DNA of 64,000 nucleotides from Sceloporus undulatus (taxonomy: Eukaryota > Chordata > Lepidosauria > Squamata > Phrynosomatidae), in contig NC_056527.1 in assembly GCF_019175285.1 (NCBI RefSeq), positions 111,486,389 through 111,550,388 on the forward strand, read 5' to 3'. Shown here in pieces: positions 1 through 11,895 of the stretch. Made by a program: the position numbers and the translations under genes. Numbering within the stretch: the first letter of the stretch is position 1; each line of letters begins with the position of its first letter. The notes beneath the pieces are model-generated. The model ran no database searches and had not been told where the DNA came from. It saw only the letters and a program-made list of their open reading frames with translations.

Positions 1-540
1 TTAGATTATATGTATTTCATAAGATGCATTGTAGAAGGCAATTAGGCAGAGCAGACATCTTATGGTGAAGGTACAACCTTTCTAGGCTGCACTGCACTAT
101 ATATCAGATGACATTCAGGTACTGTGATTAAAGAGCAAAATAAGATACAGCAGAGTAGGCCAGGGCCTGACATGGACACAAACCAGATTTGGAAGCACCA
201 AAATGCAGCCAGGATCAAAAGGACTTTGGTCTGTCATGTTGCTTAAAATATTCCAAGTTTCTCCTTTAAATTAGCCAGTGACTTGATGGCAGAAGGATAA
301 AAGCAACAGGAGAACTGATACCTTGCCCATAGTTTTGAAGCATTTTTACAGGTAGTGTGCTTAATCAGTTTTTCACAAAATCCCATCCATACACAACCAG
401 TCTCTATGTTGGTTTTGGATAAAAGGAGTCTTTGTCAGTGTGTGAAATTATGAAAATAAGTAAATACTGTAAATAAATAAGCACGGGTCTTTCTTATTCA
501 GTATGGTCAGGTCTGCTTCCCTTTTGGTAGAATGAAGTAT

Positions 541-770
541 CTAGCATAGTGTAGTGGTTTGAGCTTTGGACTATGACTCTGAAAAGCAGAGCTGGAATCC
601 TTGCTTGGCCATGAAGACCTTGGGCAAGTCACCCTCTCTCAGCCTCAGGGGCAGACAAAGGTAAACCCTCCTTTGAACAAATCTTGCCGAGAAAACCCTA
701 TGATAGGGTTGTGTTAAGCTTGCCATGGATAAGAAATGACTTGAAGGCACACAACAGCAACATGGAGTAT
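541..770 (+). mobile_element. tRNA-derived CORE/MIR-like SINE
   Basis: Recognisable series: GTAGTGGTTTGAG (A-box-like head), GACTCTG, the CORE-like GACCTTGGGCAAGTCAC and CTCTCAGCCTCAG, then GATAAGAAATGACTTGAAGG and CACACAACAGCAAC at the 3' end. The same order recurs in more than ten places in the window, in both orientations. Confidence 0.8.
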
Positions 771-2308
771 CACCCCCGTCACATACACATACGCCCCACT
801 TTCCGTTCTCTAATGTGCCAGCTCATTTAGTTTCTCTTCCCATGACAATGCAACTTCCCTCATTTCTATATCTCATTCTTCCTTCTTCTGACTGCTTGTT
901 TTCAACCTTCACATTTTTTGGAGCACCACAAAAAACAACACCAGGAGAATAAATTGCATAAATCATGCCAGATTGATTGATAGACATAAAATCTTGAGAT
1001 CAAAATAGCACAGGGCTTTTCACATTACCTGTCCTTTGAGTTTTAGGGTACTTCTTCTAAATTAGAACCCTAATATATATATGTGTATATTTTATTAGGT
1101 TATCATCCATAGCTGATGAATGTTTTAGGTAGCTGTTCTAAGCTAAGCCTATAGAACTTGTAACACAGCAAAGCCGTTGTAGCTTTGTGTTGTATATTAT
1201 AGTCTACCATATGCTTTGTATTCTTCTCCCCATTTGTGTAATCCTAGCAGTAGAAACAGGAAGCCTCTTGAGATTCCTTCAGGTCTCAGTATACAGTTGG
1301 TGAGCTGTGTTCAGACTGACCTGTCGCAGATTCTACAGATCTGTTCCAAGGACAACTAAACAAGTTGAAGTTTCATTACTTGTTCCTCTGAGCCATCTAA
1401 TGTTATTTCTTCTGCACCAGCCCTAGTACTGTAGCAGGTTATCCTCTTGGTGTTCCTTTTTCTTTTTTGTCTGTGTAATAGACTGTAATGGCATAATAGC
1501 ATGAGAATAGCCATGGCGATCAGACTAAGAACCCAACCAGTCCAGCATTCTGTGTGCAGAGTTGCCAACTAGATGCTTACAAGGAGTATGTGTGTAGGTA
1601 CTCTTTTCTGCTCTGTTCCTTATTTATTGTTATTCAGAGGCATATTGCCTCTGATACTGGAGGTTATATACAGCCATCATAAGTAGTCACTTACAACCTT
1701 ATGCTTCATAAATTTTCCAAACATCTTTTAAAGCCGGCTCCGTTTGTTCTCTTGCTGTGATAATGAAGAAAGACTGTAGTTCTACATGCTGTGTGAAGAA
1801 GCACTTCAGTTTTCCGTCTCAAATCTCTCAACATTTAGCTTCACAGAATGATTCTGGGTTCTAGTATTATGGGGAGTGTGAACTTTTCCTGTCTGCTTTT
1901 TCTACAGCGTGTGTACTTTTATACCTATATCAGAGTCCTCTCCACATGCCCCAAATGGTGTGAACTTTCTTCATATGGGAGTTGCTCTAGACTCTTGATC
2001 ATATCAGTCACACTTTTTAAATACTTTTTTGGATTATGTGCTCTAATTTGAAAAGTGCTGCTGCTTCAGCAAACCTTATAGCAGAACTTTCTGTTGTTCT
2101 TACTTTTTCTTCTTTGTGTAAAACGTTTTTGTCACTGGCTGCCTAACCTGACTATTAATATGACCTCAAAATGTGCAAGATACTTAGATTGGGTGGCTTT
2201 ATAAAATTAGAGAACCCTAAAACCTACCCTTGCATTATAGTCAGAACACCTAAGGTGGCGATTATGATTGAATATGAATATTTTTATAACACATTGCATT
2301 TTTGTAAA

Positions 2309-2724
2309 GTCGAAGGCTTTCATGGCCAGCATCCATAGTTTTGGACTTGGACAATTTCAATTTCAGCAGGAAATAGGAATCCCTTAAAGTAAACAAGGTT
2401 TGGCTACCAGTCCTGAAAGATAGCAAGATAAAGACAAATTCAAAGGAGATATCTCCCAGGGTCAGGGGTTTCCCAGCAGACAATAAGCACCAATCAAGCA
2501 GACATTAGTCCTCTTGTGCAGACCGTCACACCCTGAGGACTGCCATTAGCAACCACAATACACATGCAAATCACTCCTGCCTTTCCAGATCACACAATAC
2601 ATATAGCCAAGTCCTTTCCAGGCAAACATTCTCTGAAGATGACAGCCACAGATGCTGGCGAAAAGTCAGAAAGAAACTCTGCTAGAACATGGCCACATAT
2701 CCCGAAAAACCCACCAAAAACTAT
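2309..2724. mobile_element. Interspersed repeat of unassigned family
   Basis: Starts GTCGAAGGCTTTCATGGCC and ends with CAGCCACAGATGCTGGCGAA then CATGGCCACATATCCCGAAA and AACTATG. I recognise this arrangement as a common squamate dispersed repeat but cannot name the family. Its short open frame is a repeat by-product, not a gene. Confidence 0.55.
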
Positions 2725-4232
2725 GTTTCATTTTTATTTTTAAAAGTTCCTAAAGAGGTTACCAACAAGAGTGAGACTAAGAAATAAAATAAGAAAACAG
2801 TTATTGAGCAATAAAATATTTCATTGTAATCATCAAGTATAACTGTCAAAGTTAATGATCAGGGAAATTCTTGGGGAAATGAGTCCTCAGCTGACAACAG
2901 AACACTCTGTATTGGGTCATTCCACATTTTGCAGCCAAATATATGTCACTAGGTCATGTTATGGTAAGCAGGGCTTCCCCTAAGATTGAAAGGACTAAAG
3001 TGGTCTATACAGAAGAAGGCAGTGCCACAGGTAATCTTGTCCAGAACTGTTTGCACCTTATATACAAAGAGAAGCACTTTGAACATGGCTTGGTCTCTAA
3101 TTAAAAGCCAGTGCAGAACTTTGAGGTTAGAAATTAAATATATGTAATAGGATGCTCCACTAAGCAGCCTTTTCACTGTATCCTGGACTAGCTCCAAACC
3201 AAGCTCAAATGTCACCCCATGCTTCACTGTCATTTCATTATTTTTGCAATATCTATGGGATGCCCCCCCCCCACATGTTTGTCCTTTTGAGGTTCCTAAA
3301 TTGTGACAAGCCATCTTATTTTCTTTGTTGGTTTGTTCAATTCTTACACAATGTCTCAGAGTACTGAAGTGCATATGTTCTTCCCTGCACATTATAGTCT
3401 GTCACTGTGTCAGAATCTTTTAGCTTCAAGAAAGAATGTGTTGCCTTCTGCAGGTAGGTACAGTATTGTATCTCGGAAGAAATTTCCTCCCAGTTGCTAC
3501 ACTCTTCCCAAGCACACACACACACACACACTCTCCCATTTCTGTGCATTTACATCAGTCATTTACAATCCCCACCTACCTCTCTTTCGTTCAGATTGTG
3601 TTGACATTATGCCCACACTGTAAACCTAGGTCATTTGATAAGAACTGTGTGTCCCTATTAGCTGTTAGGATTTTCCCCAGTTTCCCAAACAACTGCCTGC
3701 AATTTTTCATCATGGTTCTTTGGTGGTTGAATGCTGTGTTGTTCACATCCCAACCCATTTGCAGTTGTTTAATAAAGCCTGTCTCCCTCTCTGCATGCTT
3801 CCATCTCCACATGCACAAATATCGAAGAGGATAGACTGTGCAGCCAGCCAACGCCTCAGGGACTCTGTGTTCCAACTGCCGTGCCTGGTTTATCTCCTGG
3901 GAGATGCTGGCTGCCTTATTCCAGTGGCAAACCTGGCTGTGCTGCTTTCTTCTTGTAGTAAGAATTTAGGTGACCACTAAGGTTATATATTCTCAAGATA
4001 GAAATAAGCGTGTGAACAGAAGGAAGCCAGTTTCTATATAGGCAGGATAATATATGCTGCAGTCTTTATCCTGTCCCTTTGCATATCTCAGTTCAAATAT
4101 GTCAGGCCACAATGACATTTTCAGGTTGCTGTTTATTTCCTATATAAGTATCTCCAGAGATGTCCTTACATGGGCAGACTTTGCTTGACTGTATATGCAC
4201 AGTAAGAGGATGCACAGACATATACAAGTGGT

Positions 4233-4868
4233 AGAATTCAAAGATATAGTCATGTTAGTCTGTAGAATCAGTATGTAGAAATATCTTGTAGCACCTTTGA
4301 GGCTAACTGAAAGAAAGAAGTTGGCAGCATGAGCTTTCGTAGATTTTAATCTACTTCCTCAGATGCTTTTGGTTGAGTGGAAGCCAGAGATAGACATATA
4401 CAGTTGCCCCTTTGAACTCATGGGGGATCTGTTCTGGAACCCCCTGCAAGTTCGAAATCCTGCGCATATTCAAGCCCCATAAGTTTGAATGGGCCATGTG
4501 CATGCAGGGTGCATGCCTGCGATTGCCCCTCCATGGATTTCCAAGTCCACAGATTTCAAGTCCGCGGACTTGGAGGGGCGACTGTATATTCCATAGGTAT
4601 GTGAAAATGTCAATTCAAATTCAAAATCCTTGGGCATAGCAAGTCCAGTTTCAACAATGGCCATTTGTGAACAAAGACATAACCATCTGCATACACAAAG
4701 AATTTTGTATTTGAATTGACATTCTCACCTACATATAGTATATGTCTGTCCCTGGCTTCCACTCAACCAAAACCATCTGAGGAAGTAGACTGAAGTCTAT
4801 GAACGCTCATGCTGCCAAATTCTTTCTTTCAGTTAGTCTCCAAGGTGCTACCAGATATCTCTATAAAC
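4233..4868. mobile_element. Fold-back DNA element with about 165-200 bp inverted arms, interrupted by a MITE
   Basis: The left arm (from about 4236 to 4400, resumed at 4585-4630) is the reverse complement of the right arm (about 4697-4868). Paired landmarks are GGCTTCCACTCAACCAAA, CATCTGAGGAAGTAGA and CTTTCTTTCAGTTAG. The inner arms pair through GTCAATTCAAAT and ATTTGAATTGAC. A second element occupies 4401-4584 in the left arm. No coding capacity was seen. Confidence 0.75.
4401..4584. mobile_element. Tc1/mariner-like MITE with TA target duplication
   Basis: Begins CAGTTGCCCC and ends GGGGCGACTG, imperfect terminal inverted repeats flanked by TA on both sides. It is inserted into the left arm of the fold-back element at 4233-4868. 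The same family is seen at 15681-15862, with related elements at 7849-8068 and 9052-9263. Confidence 0.8.
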
Positions 4869-6790
4869 ATACACAAGGCAAAGATATTTGATTTCCACAA
4901 CATAAAGACATTGCTTTTCACACAAATTCAGGGTTGCAAACATGTATGTAAAGTTCTCTTTATTTGCATTAGCTCTTAATTTGCCTCCCTTTACATGTGA
5001 ACAAAGATGCATACCCTCTGATACATGTATAGCTGTTCCATGCGGACATTTCTGTTAGGAATAAGTACCCTAGTCTGCACTATCCATTGTCATTGTGCTC
5101 CTATACATATATTCCCCATTTTTCAGCACAAGGTGACTCAAGTTTGAAGCAATCATATTGTCATCTCTGCTGTGTTTCTAGAGAGGAGGCGCTAATTTCT
5201 TCAGATGAGATCTTGGGAATGAATGTTGAGGGATTTCCCCCATTAATATGGTTATAGGGTGGTATGGAGGATGGGTGAACATATTTACAGGAGTGCTAGT
5301 AACATACGCTAATAAAATCAAAACTGAAATTCTCAGGGTTCTGTTTAATTGTTCTGCTCACATGTTAAATGTCAGACCTGACCATGTTATTTTCCAGACA
5401 ATAACATCTGGTCTACTGAGCTTTCTCTGTTCCCGTGTTGTTTATACCAGATAAAAATCTGCTTTCCTCCCTCTTTTTGTTTCCCCACTCCACCCCTTTT
5501 TGATCTTAGAACAAGAAGCTCTTTGCTTTCCTTGCCTACACTCATTTTATACCCTCAGCAGAACCTTAGAGAGGGGGAAAGCTTCTACTTTGTTTCTCAG
5601 ATGTGTCCAGTTCCTTTCATGAGTTTGCTAAGCCTGTTGTGCAGAAGTTGGGGGGAAATCTCCCTTTTCCACCCCGTGTGGTCAGAGAAATAGTCAAAAA
5701 TTTTGTTCAAGCAGATTTTTAACACGTTGCTGAAGAAAGGGGCTCTTGACTGGTGGATGTGCTACTCTTTTATTGATACAGTATGTTTTAAAGTGACTTT
5801 TAATTCAATTTTGTTTTAATATTATGATTTGTTTTGCTGTCTTTTAACAGTATAACTGTTTGTGTTTTTATTTGTATGCATCCTTTAAAATCTCTTTGTG
5901 AGTCATGCTGAGTTCTACTTTTGACAGAAAGGAGGGAAATGAAATGAATAAATATATAAATAGAAATATTATAGATTAACCTGTGTAGTTACATTGACAT
6001 TGAGAACACGTTCTTTGAAATGTATTGGTGTTTCTCCACTAGCTTGCAGTGTATAGGTGTCAGGATGGATGCCTTTTGTGAAATTCTGATGTGGTGGATT
6101 GGGATAACTGCACAAGTTACAACATAATTTCACTTTCCTCTACATTGTCTGTGGTGTGATGTCAACAAATTTCCACAGATAGTGTGAAGTCTTCCACAGC
6201 TGAGACAAAAATTGTAGATGGATGGAAACTCATAGCCTTTTCAAGTTCAACCTTTACCCCAAAATATGTGATTCTGCATTCCTACAACTATTTCTAGCAG
6301 TTAGTATCTTACTCTAATATTGTGCTTGCTCCTAATTATAGTATCCAAAGACTGTGCATGCAGCGGCAGAGCTCATGTTCATCTGGAAGTTTCTGACTGG
6401 ACCTGTGGAACTAAAGCAAGGATGGGTGGCGGTGTGAATGGGGAAAAGAAAGCAAGACATTTATGACGTTAAAACGTAAACAACTTGAAACAGCTGTGGC
6501 TTTTTATATCTACTGTACTCTTTTTTTATTCCCAAAAATAAAAACAGCGCTTCAGCCATTTTATATATGTGTATCATATGTTTTCACCTTGGGGAAATGA
6601 CTTAGTGTTTGACCTAAATCTACCACACCGTACTTCATTATTTTTGCTTTTTGTCATCTTTTATTTCATTTTAGGATATAAAATGCATCTTATTAAATAT
6701 TAGAATGTCTGGAATATCTACCCTCTCAAACATGCAATCTTAATTTCCCCTAGGTAGCTTTTAGCATTTTCTTTACAATTTACTTTGTAG

Positions 6791-6908
6791 ACCAGAGATG
6801 GGAATCATGTAGCCCTTCAGATAGTGAACAGCAAGTCCCAGCAGCCCTTGCATGCCTGCATAGCTGGAGAATGCTGGGAATTGCAGTTCAACAACTTGGA
6901 GGAGGAGT
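6791..6908. mobile_element. Short palindromic repeat (CTGGGAATTGCAGTT family)
   Basis: A roughly 115-bp element with mirrored GCAAGTCCCAGCAGCC and GCTGGGAATTGCAG. Similar elements lie near 7585-7680, 20560-20665 and 52040-52140. Probably a non-autonomous DNA transposon; family not assigned. Confidence 0.5.
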
Positions 6909-7057
6909 GTATGATTTCCAGTTGTCTTGTAGACTTCTCGTCATCTTCACAGCTAAATCGCTTTCATTTTTCCAACATACTCCCTGAACTGCAATGTTGT
7001 GATGTGAACAGAGGACTCTGGTTACTAGCCTAATACTAATAAAATCTCACTGTATGC

Positions 7058-7255
7058 CAGTGGTTCCCAAACTGTGAGTCGGGACCCCTTTGGGGGTCAA
7101 ATGACCCTTTCATGGGGGTCGCCTAAGGCCATTGGAAAACACCTATTTAATTACAGTTATGAAGTAGCAATGAGAATAATTTCATGGGTTTGGGTCACCA
7201 CAACATGGCGAACTGTATTAAAGGGTCACGGCATTAGGAAGGTTGGGAACCACTG
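7058..7255. mobile_element. hAT non-autonomous element, SPIN/URR1-like, with perfect 8-bp TSD
   Basis: Terminal inverted repeats CAGTGGTTCCCAA and TTGGGAACCACTG; internal GACCCCTTTGGGGGTCA and GGGTCACCACAACATG. The 8-bp direct duplication CTGTATGC is exact on both sides (7050-7057 and 7256-7263), diagnostic of hAT transposition. The sequence closely resembles, from memory, the SPIN/URR1 MITEs of tetrapods. Confidence 0.85.
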
Positions 7256-7685
7256 CTGTATGCAGAGTCTGTAACTGACTGAATTTTCTCTTTAGGAACT
7301 GCAGTCAAATGCAGGTTCTGTTACACTTGCTCATTTTCTTCAGGTGTACCTTCTGCAGTGCCACTGTGACATCACTTTATGTCTATATAGAAGGATCATA
7401 TTTCCTACCCAGCAAATGCTCAGGCTGTTTCCATTCCTTTCCCACCATATTCATTTTATTTCAGCTGAATGAATATCAGTTCATCAAGCTCCTCTTTCAG
7501 ATCTTTGACAGCCACCTGCCCCACAATCCGAGTAGAGAAAAACAGTGTCCATGTTCATATATCATGCTAGACATGTTTTAGCTCGGGATAGAAATCATGC
7601 AGCACTCCAGATGTTGCAGGACTGCATCATATCCCTAGCTAATGAGGAATTCTGAGAGTTGCAGCATAGTAAGAACTGGACAGCC

Positions 7686-7687
<2 letters not shown>

Positions 7688-7732
<45 letters not shown>
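7688..7732. repeat. (ATA)n microsatellite
   Basis: About 14 pure trinucleotide units. It abuts an antisense LINE 3' end (7733-7848) with GGGGTGGCTTACAACATT, the reverse of the usual GTAAGCCAC LINE tail, so the array probably grew from the LINE's 3' tail. Confidence 0.9.
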
Positions 7733-7733
<1 letters not shown>

Positions 7734-7848
7734 TTATTTTTACCTCACCCCTCTGCGCAGCGCAACTGGGGTGGCTTACAACATTAAAACATACAATCCA
7801 TATCCCACAAACCCACCCCCACTCCCACGACTGGTTTAGCACAAAGTA

Positions 7849-8068
7849 CAGTCCCTCAATTTTTGCAAGGGATCCATTCTGGACCCCCCTTCCGCGAAAA
7901 TAGAAATTAGCATATATTCAAAGCCCATTGATTATAATGGGCATACACTCTCATGTGCAGCTGTGCATGTGTGATGTGGGCACATGTGCTATTTTAATCC
8001 CTCCCCGCCTTGCCATCATGAAAAGTGAGACCGCGGACTCCAAGTCTGCAGATTAGAAGGGACGACTG
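7849..8068. mobile_element. Tc1/mariner-like MITE, TA-flanked
   Basis: CAGTCCCTCAATTTTTGC at the left and GGGACGACTG at the right, flanked by TA on both sides. Internal GATCCATTCTGGACCCCC and a GCGGACTCCAAGTC motif are shared with the other elements of this group. Confidence 0.75.
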
Positions 8069-9051
8069 TATATGAATAGGACTGAACCGCATCAGGGTTC
8101 AGATGTGGCCAGGAGGAAGCATTTGGAAGCTTGCTTTCATTTCTGTTTGCATGATTTTCCATGCCATCTGGGAGTGACTAACTGTGCTTAACATTAACCA
8201 TGCTCATTTTTAAACAAATGAATATCAAACTATGGGTTATAAAACTGGCTTATTCAAATCAACCATAGCCAGGAGTTTACAGCAAACCACAGTTTACTAC
8301 AGGTGGAAGGAAAAGTTCTGAACATCATCTGTTAGTTGTATCTTTTCAAGGAGGAAGGGAGAGGGAGCATGTGAGCTTTGGTGCAGCTTGTGTGTGTTGT
8401 ACTAAACCCTGATTTAGCTTGAGGATTTGACATAGCTAGTGAAAAGAAGGAAGCCAAAAGGCCTTAACATGGGGCTAGGGAACTCATAGACACATCACTA
8501 TTGCATGCATAGAGTTCTATGTTCAATCTATAGAGTCTTGAACATCATTCTGTGCATGTACCCTAACCACAGGTACCCTAGTTCTGTTTTAACGGGGATC
8601 CATTGCCAGAATCCACTTTGTATGGATTTTTTTTAATATATATTTCACTTCCCCAGGGCAAGGAACATTGGCTTTCTGTAGAATGGATAAAGTTATTTAA
8701 ATGGCATGCGGATGTACTTATAAAGTGTGAACTGACAACTTGTAAGTGTTACCAACTTTCCGTTTGTGGCTTCTTGGCTCTGAAAATCGCTTAATAGTCT
8801 GGAATGTATTTGGATTTCTGTTGAAGACTTTAGAGGGCTTCACATTTGACACACCTTTTCTAATGTATGTGCAGAAATGCTTTGGATGCTCTTAGGGTCA
8901 GGGAGGCCATTAAAAAGTAAATTACTCTGGGTTTCCTTTAACAAAAGTTAAATTCTAGTCTAGCTTTGACTGTTGTGTTGGTTGCTCCAAGACCATCTAG
9001 ATTTAAACTAAGTGTGTATTTGGAATATAAACGTCAAACTGATTGCATATA

Positions 9052-9263
9052 CAGTTGTCCCTCTGTTTTTGTGGGGGAACCGTTCTGGACACCCCCTCCC
9101 ACGAAAATGGAGGCTCGCACTTATCCAAGCCTCATAGGGTTGAATGGGGTGCGCCCCTGTGCGTGCAGCCCAGGCGCGTGCACCATTGCAAATAGCAGAG
9201 AATGCCCCTCTGTGTATATTCAAGGGTGCAGATCTCAGATCCGTGAGTTAGGAGGGGCGACTG
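9052..9263. mobile_element. Tc1/mariner-like MITE
   Basis: Begins CAGTTGTCCCTCTG and ends GGGGCGACTG. The left flank is TA and the right flank TG, so one copy of the target duplication has decayed. The interior is CpG-bearing (GTGCGCCCCTGTGCGTGCAG), in contrast with the AT-rich surroundings. Confidence 0.7.
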
Positions 9264-9639
9264 TGCATTTAGCAGTCATCTGTAGATTTCCAGAAGTACA
9301 AAAGACAAATAGCTTCTTTTTTACCCCAGAACAAAGATAGCATTTTATCATTAATAATGTGTGGCCATGTGTATGGGTGTCTCTCTCACATAAGCCCATG
9401 AAATCTAAATAGGAAATTTGGCATGGGTATCAAGGCCAAGATTATTTTGCTTTCAATATAGGCAATTTCATTTTAGCTAATTAAAATCTGTCTGCTGCCT
9501 GAAGTGCCATTTTCAATCACTAGGTGACAGTCTTCCTTAAGGGAAAGAGAAGACATCAGGAGACATTTTCTTTTTAATTCTCCAGAATGACACTAGGTAA
9601 CTCCAAGACATACGTGTGTCTGTGTCTCTGTCTGTCTGT

Positions 9640-9845
9640 CTTCAGGTCACCTGTCAACTTATGGCAACCCCATGAATTTCATAGCACTTTCTGAAGCAAA
9701 AAGATACTCAGAGATGGTTTGCCAATTTCTTCCTCTGAAATATGGCCTGCAGCACTGGTATTTATTGGTGTGTCCCATACAAGTACTAATCAGGGCTGGC
9801 CCTGCTTAGCTTTGATGATCAGGTAGGATCTGATGCCTTTAGAGT
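9640..9845 (-). mobile_element. SINE with 5S-rRNA-like segment, minus orientation
   Basis: CCATACAAGTACTAATCAGG and CCCTGCTTAGCTTTGATGAT correspond to the reverse complement of the vertebrate 5S rRNA internal promoter region (AGCTAAGCAGGG and TTAGTACTTGGATGG). The leading part has ACTTATGGCAACCCCATGAA and TTTCTTCCTCTGAAATAT. A second copy is at 10750-10905. Confidence 0.65.
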
Positions 9846-10076
9846 TGTAAGAGCCCTTGAAATCTTCAAAAAGTAAGATGTTAAGTGGAATAGAGAAGTG
9901 CTGATGAGCAGCAAAACTGAGGAAAAGAGAGACCACTGAGAAAGTAAAAGAGCAGAGGAAAGAAGAGAAAGAACAGAGAAAAAAAGAGAGCACCAGAGTA
10001 CCCTGTGGAGATGAAGAGGCAACTAACATTTATGAACAAGAGCCAGCATGGTGTAGTGGTTTGAGTGTTGGACTAG

Positions 10077-10445
10077 GGGCAGATCTATACTTGCCAGGTG
10101 GCTGCCTTCCCATATGGCACTGTTCATTGCCCAGCCCCATTGCCTGAGCTATGCTATAGATGCTGGACGCTTTGTTCTGACCTCAGAGTGATTCGCACCC
10201 ACAGTGGTGCTGAGCAGCTCACAGGGATGTGTAAAGGCAGCCACTGTTGTTTCTGGGAAGAGAGACAAATACCCACTGCAAAAGATGAGTTATTTAAATG
10301 CTGGTTGAGGGAGGAAGCCCTAAACTGGGTACAGGTGACATTAAGACAGCCCTCATCTGATTTGGGGTTTTGGCCCTGCATCATGTGAACAGGACACAGG
10401 GAGCCTGGGAGGAATTTGAGGTAAATCACCCATGTAGACAAGCCC
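10077..10445. mobile_element. DNA element inserted into a SINE
   Basis: A SINE head (10041-10076, GTGTAGTGGTTTGAG) is cut at CTAG and resumes after 10449 with ACACTGGGAGACTAGGGTTT. The 369-bp insert starts GGGCAGATC and ends ACAAGCCC, with CTAG on both sides, so the duplicated target appears to be 4 bp. Family not assigned. Confidence 0.6.
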
Positions 10446-10749
10446 CTAGACACTGGGAGACTAGGGTTTGAATCTTTGCAGGCAAGAAGCAAAAAGGCTG
10501 GAGTACATAGGTCAAAGAAAGGGGGGGGGGGTGAAATGAAAGGGCAGGCATTCTTTAGTCCCCTCTCCCACTAATCACTTTACAAGTATTGATGCTTCTT
10601 TGCTTCCAAAATTCCTTCTCAGTGATGCTTGTTTAAGTCCACAGGATTCCTCTTCTCTCTCATGAACTAGATGTGGTCTCTAGGAAGCAGCTTGGTGAGA
10701 ATGTCTAAAATAATCTCTTTTGGTGGGGAATGTGTGCACATGTGTCTTG

Positions 10750-10905
10750 AAGTTGCTTGTTGAGTTAGGTGACCCCATGAATTTCATAAGATGTTCTTAG
10801 GCAAGAAATACCCAGAGGCAGTGTTGCCAGTTTCTTCCTCTGAAATATAGCCTACAGCACCTGGTCTTTGTTGGTGGTCTTCCATCCAAGTACTAACTAA
10901 AGTGT
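10750..10905 (-). mobile_element. SINE with 5S-rRNA-like segment, truncated
   Basis: Same family as 9640-9845: GTGACCCCATGAATTTCATA, TTTCTTCCTCTGAAATAT and CCATCCAAGTACTAACTA in the same order. It stops before the AGCTTAG part. Confidence 0.6.
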
Positions 10906-11858
10906 TATTAGTGAGAATAATGTTCTTTCTTTAACTAAAACACCCATGTCCCACCTTTGTCTTGCCAGCAGTCCATGTCTCACTGATTGAGACCAAAGGG
11001 CCACTGACCTAATTAAAATCCATGCACTGGCAAAATTTAATAAGACCCATATTGTATATTCTCCCTCAACATGTGACAGTGCTGACCTCAGTCTCTTTTG
11101 TTTTCCACTCCAGGGCATTAGATTAGACCCATGCTTATAGAGCAGGGACAGAGATCGATGAAGGAAAACTGGAACAGTGAGGACTGAAACAGCAGATGAG
11201 GATTTAGTTATATTACAGTTGAAGAGTGTATGTGGTGATTTCCAAATAAAGTGTCCAAAGACCATGCCAGTGGGCTACAGGAGTCCTATGATTTCATGAA
11301 AAATCATAGCATTCTGATGAAAGTAGAGTTTGGGAGCCAGTACTCCTTAGTAAGGTCCCTGCTTGACTTTTTTTGTTTTCTAGAGACTGAAATTTTTCTC
11401 TGTTTCTGCTGAGTTCTCTGTGTCAAACTAATCTGTGTTTAATATCTTAAGAAGGGGTGATGCAAGTCAGATATGTCCAGGATGCATAGTATATAATTTG
11501 ATAGTGATAGTAGAATTCACTGTGGACATGTCCAGTTGTCCTGTAAGCAAAGGGGAGATAGTGTGCATAAATGCATGACAACAGAACGTTCAGGTCGCAA
11601 CAATAACTATTAAAATAGGTTCCACTGCTCATCATTATCAGTCCTTTTACATGAAAAACACTGATTTTCCTACTTTTTATTCTACATGCATACTTTTCAA
11701 ACTCATTGGTGAAAGTGCCGTATACTGTATTTTGTTAATTTTCAAATATATTCTAGTCTGATTTCAGTGACAAACTTTGCTGGGGGTATGGTATGTTTGT
11801 CTGAAATACCATTTTAGGTCATTCTTCCTTGATCTATATATTTCTTGAAACAAAAATA

Positions 11859-11894
<36 letters not shown>
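11859..11894 (+). repeat. (GAT)n microsatellite
   Basis: Twelve uninterrupted GAT units in AT-rich DNA with no coding frame around it. Confidence 0.95.

Positions 11895-11895
<1 letters not shown>

Noticed and set aside
541-600. A tRNA gene
   Set aside because: Only a degenerate tRNA-like head continuous with a CORE-type SINE body; no cloverleaf could be built.
2262-2483. 73-residue minus-strand frame as a gene
   Set aside because: It lies within the dispersed repeat at 2309-2724 and is shared by repeat copies.
7639-7842. Frames rich in Asn, Ile or Tyr runs (also at 43777-44169)
   Set aside because: Translation of AAT/ATT microsatellites; not coding.
9770-9840. A functional 5S rRNA gene
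   Set aside because: Only the internal promoter-like part matches, diverged and embedded in a SINE with other family sequence on the same side.
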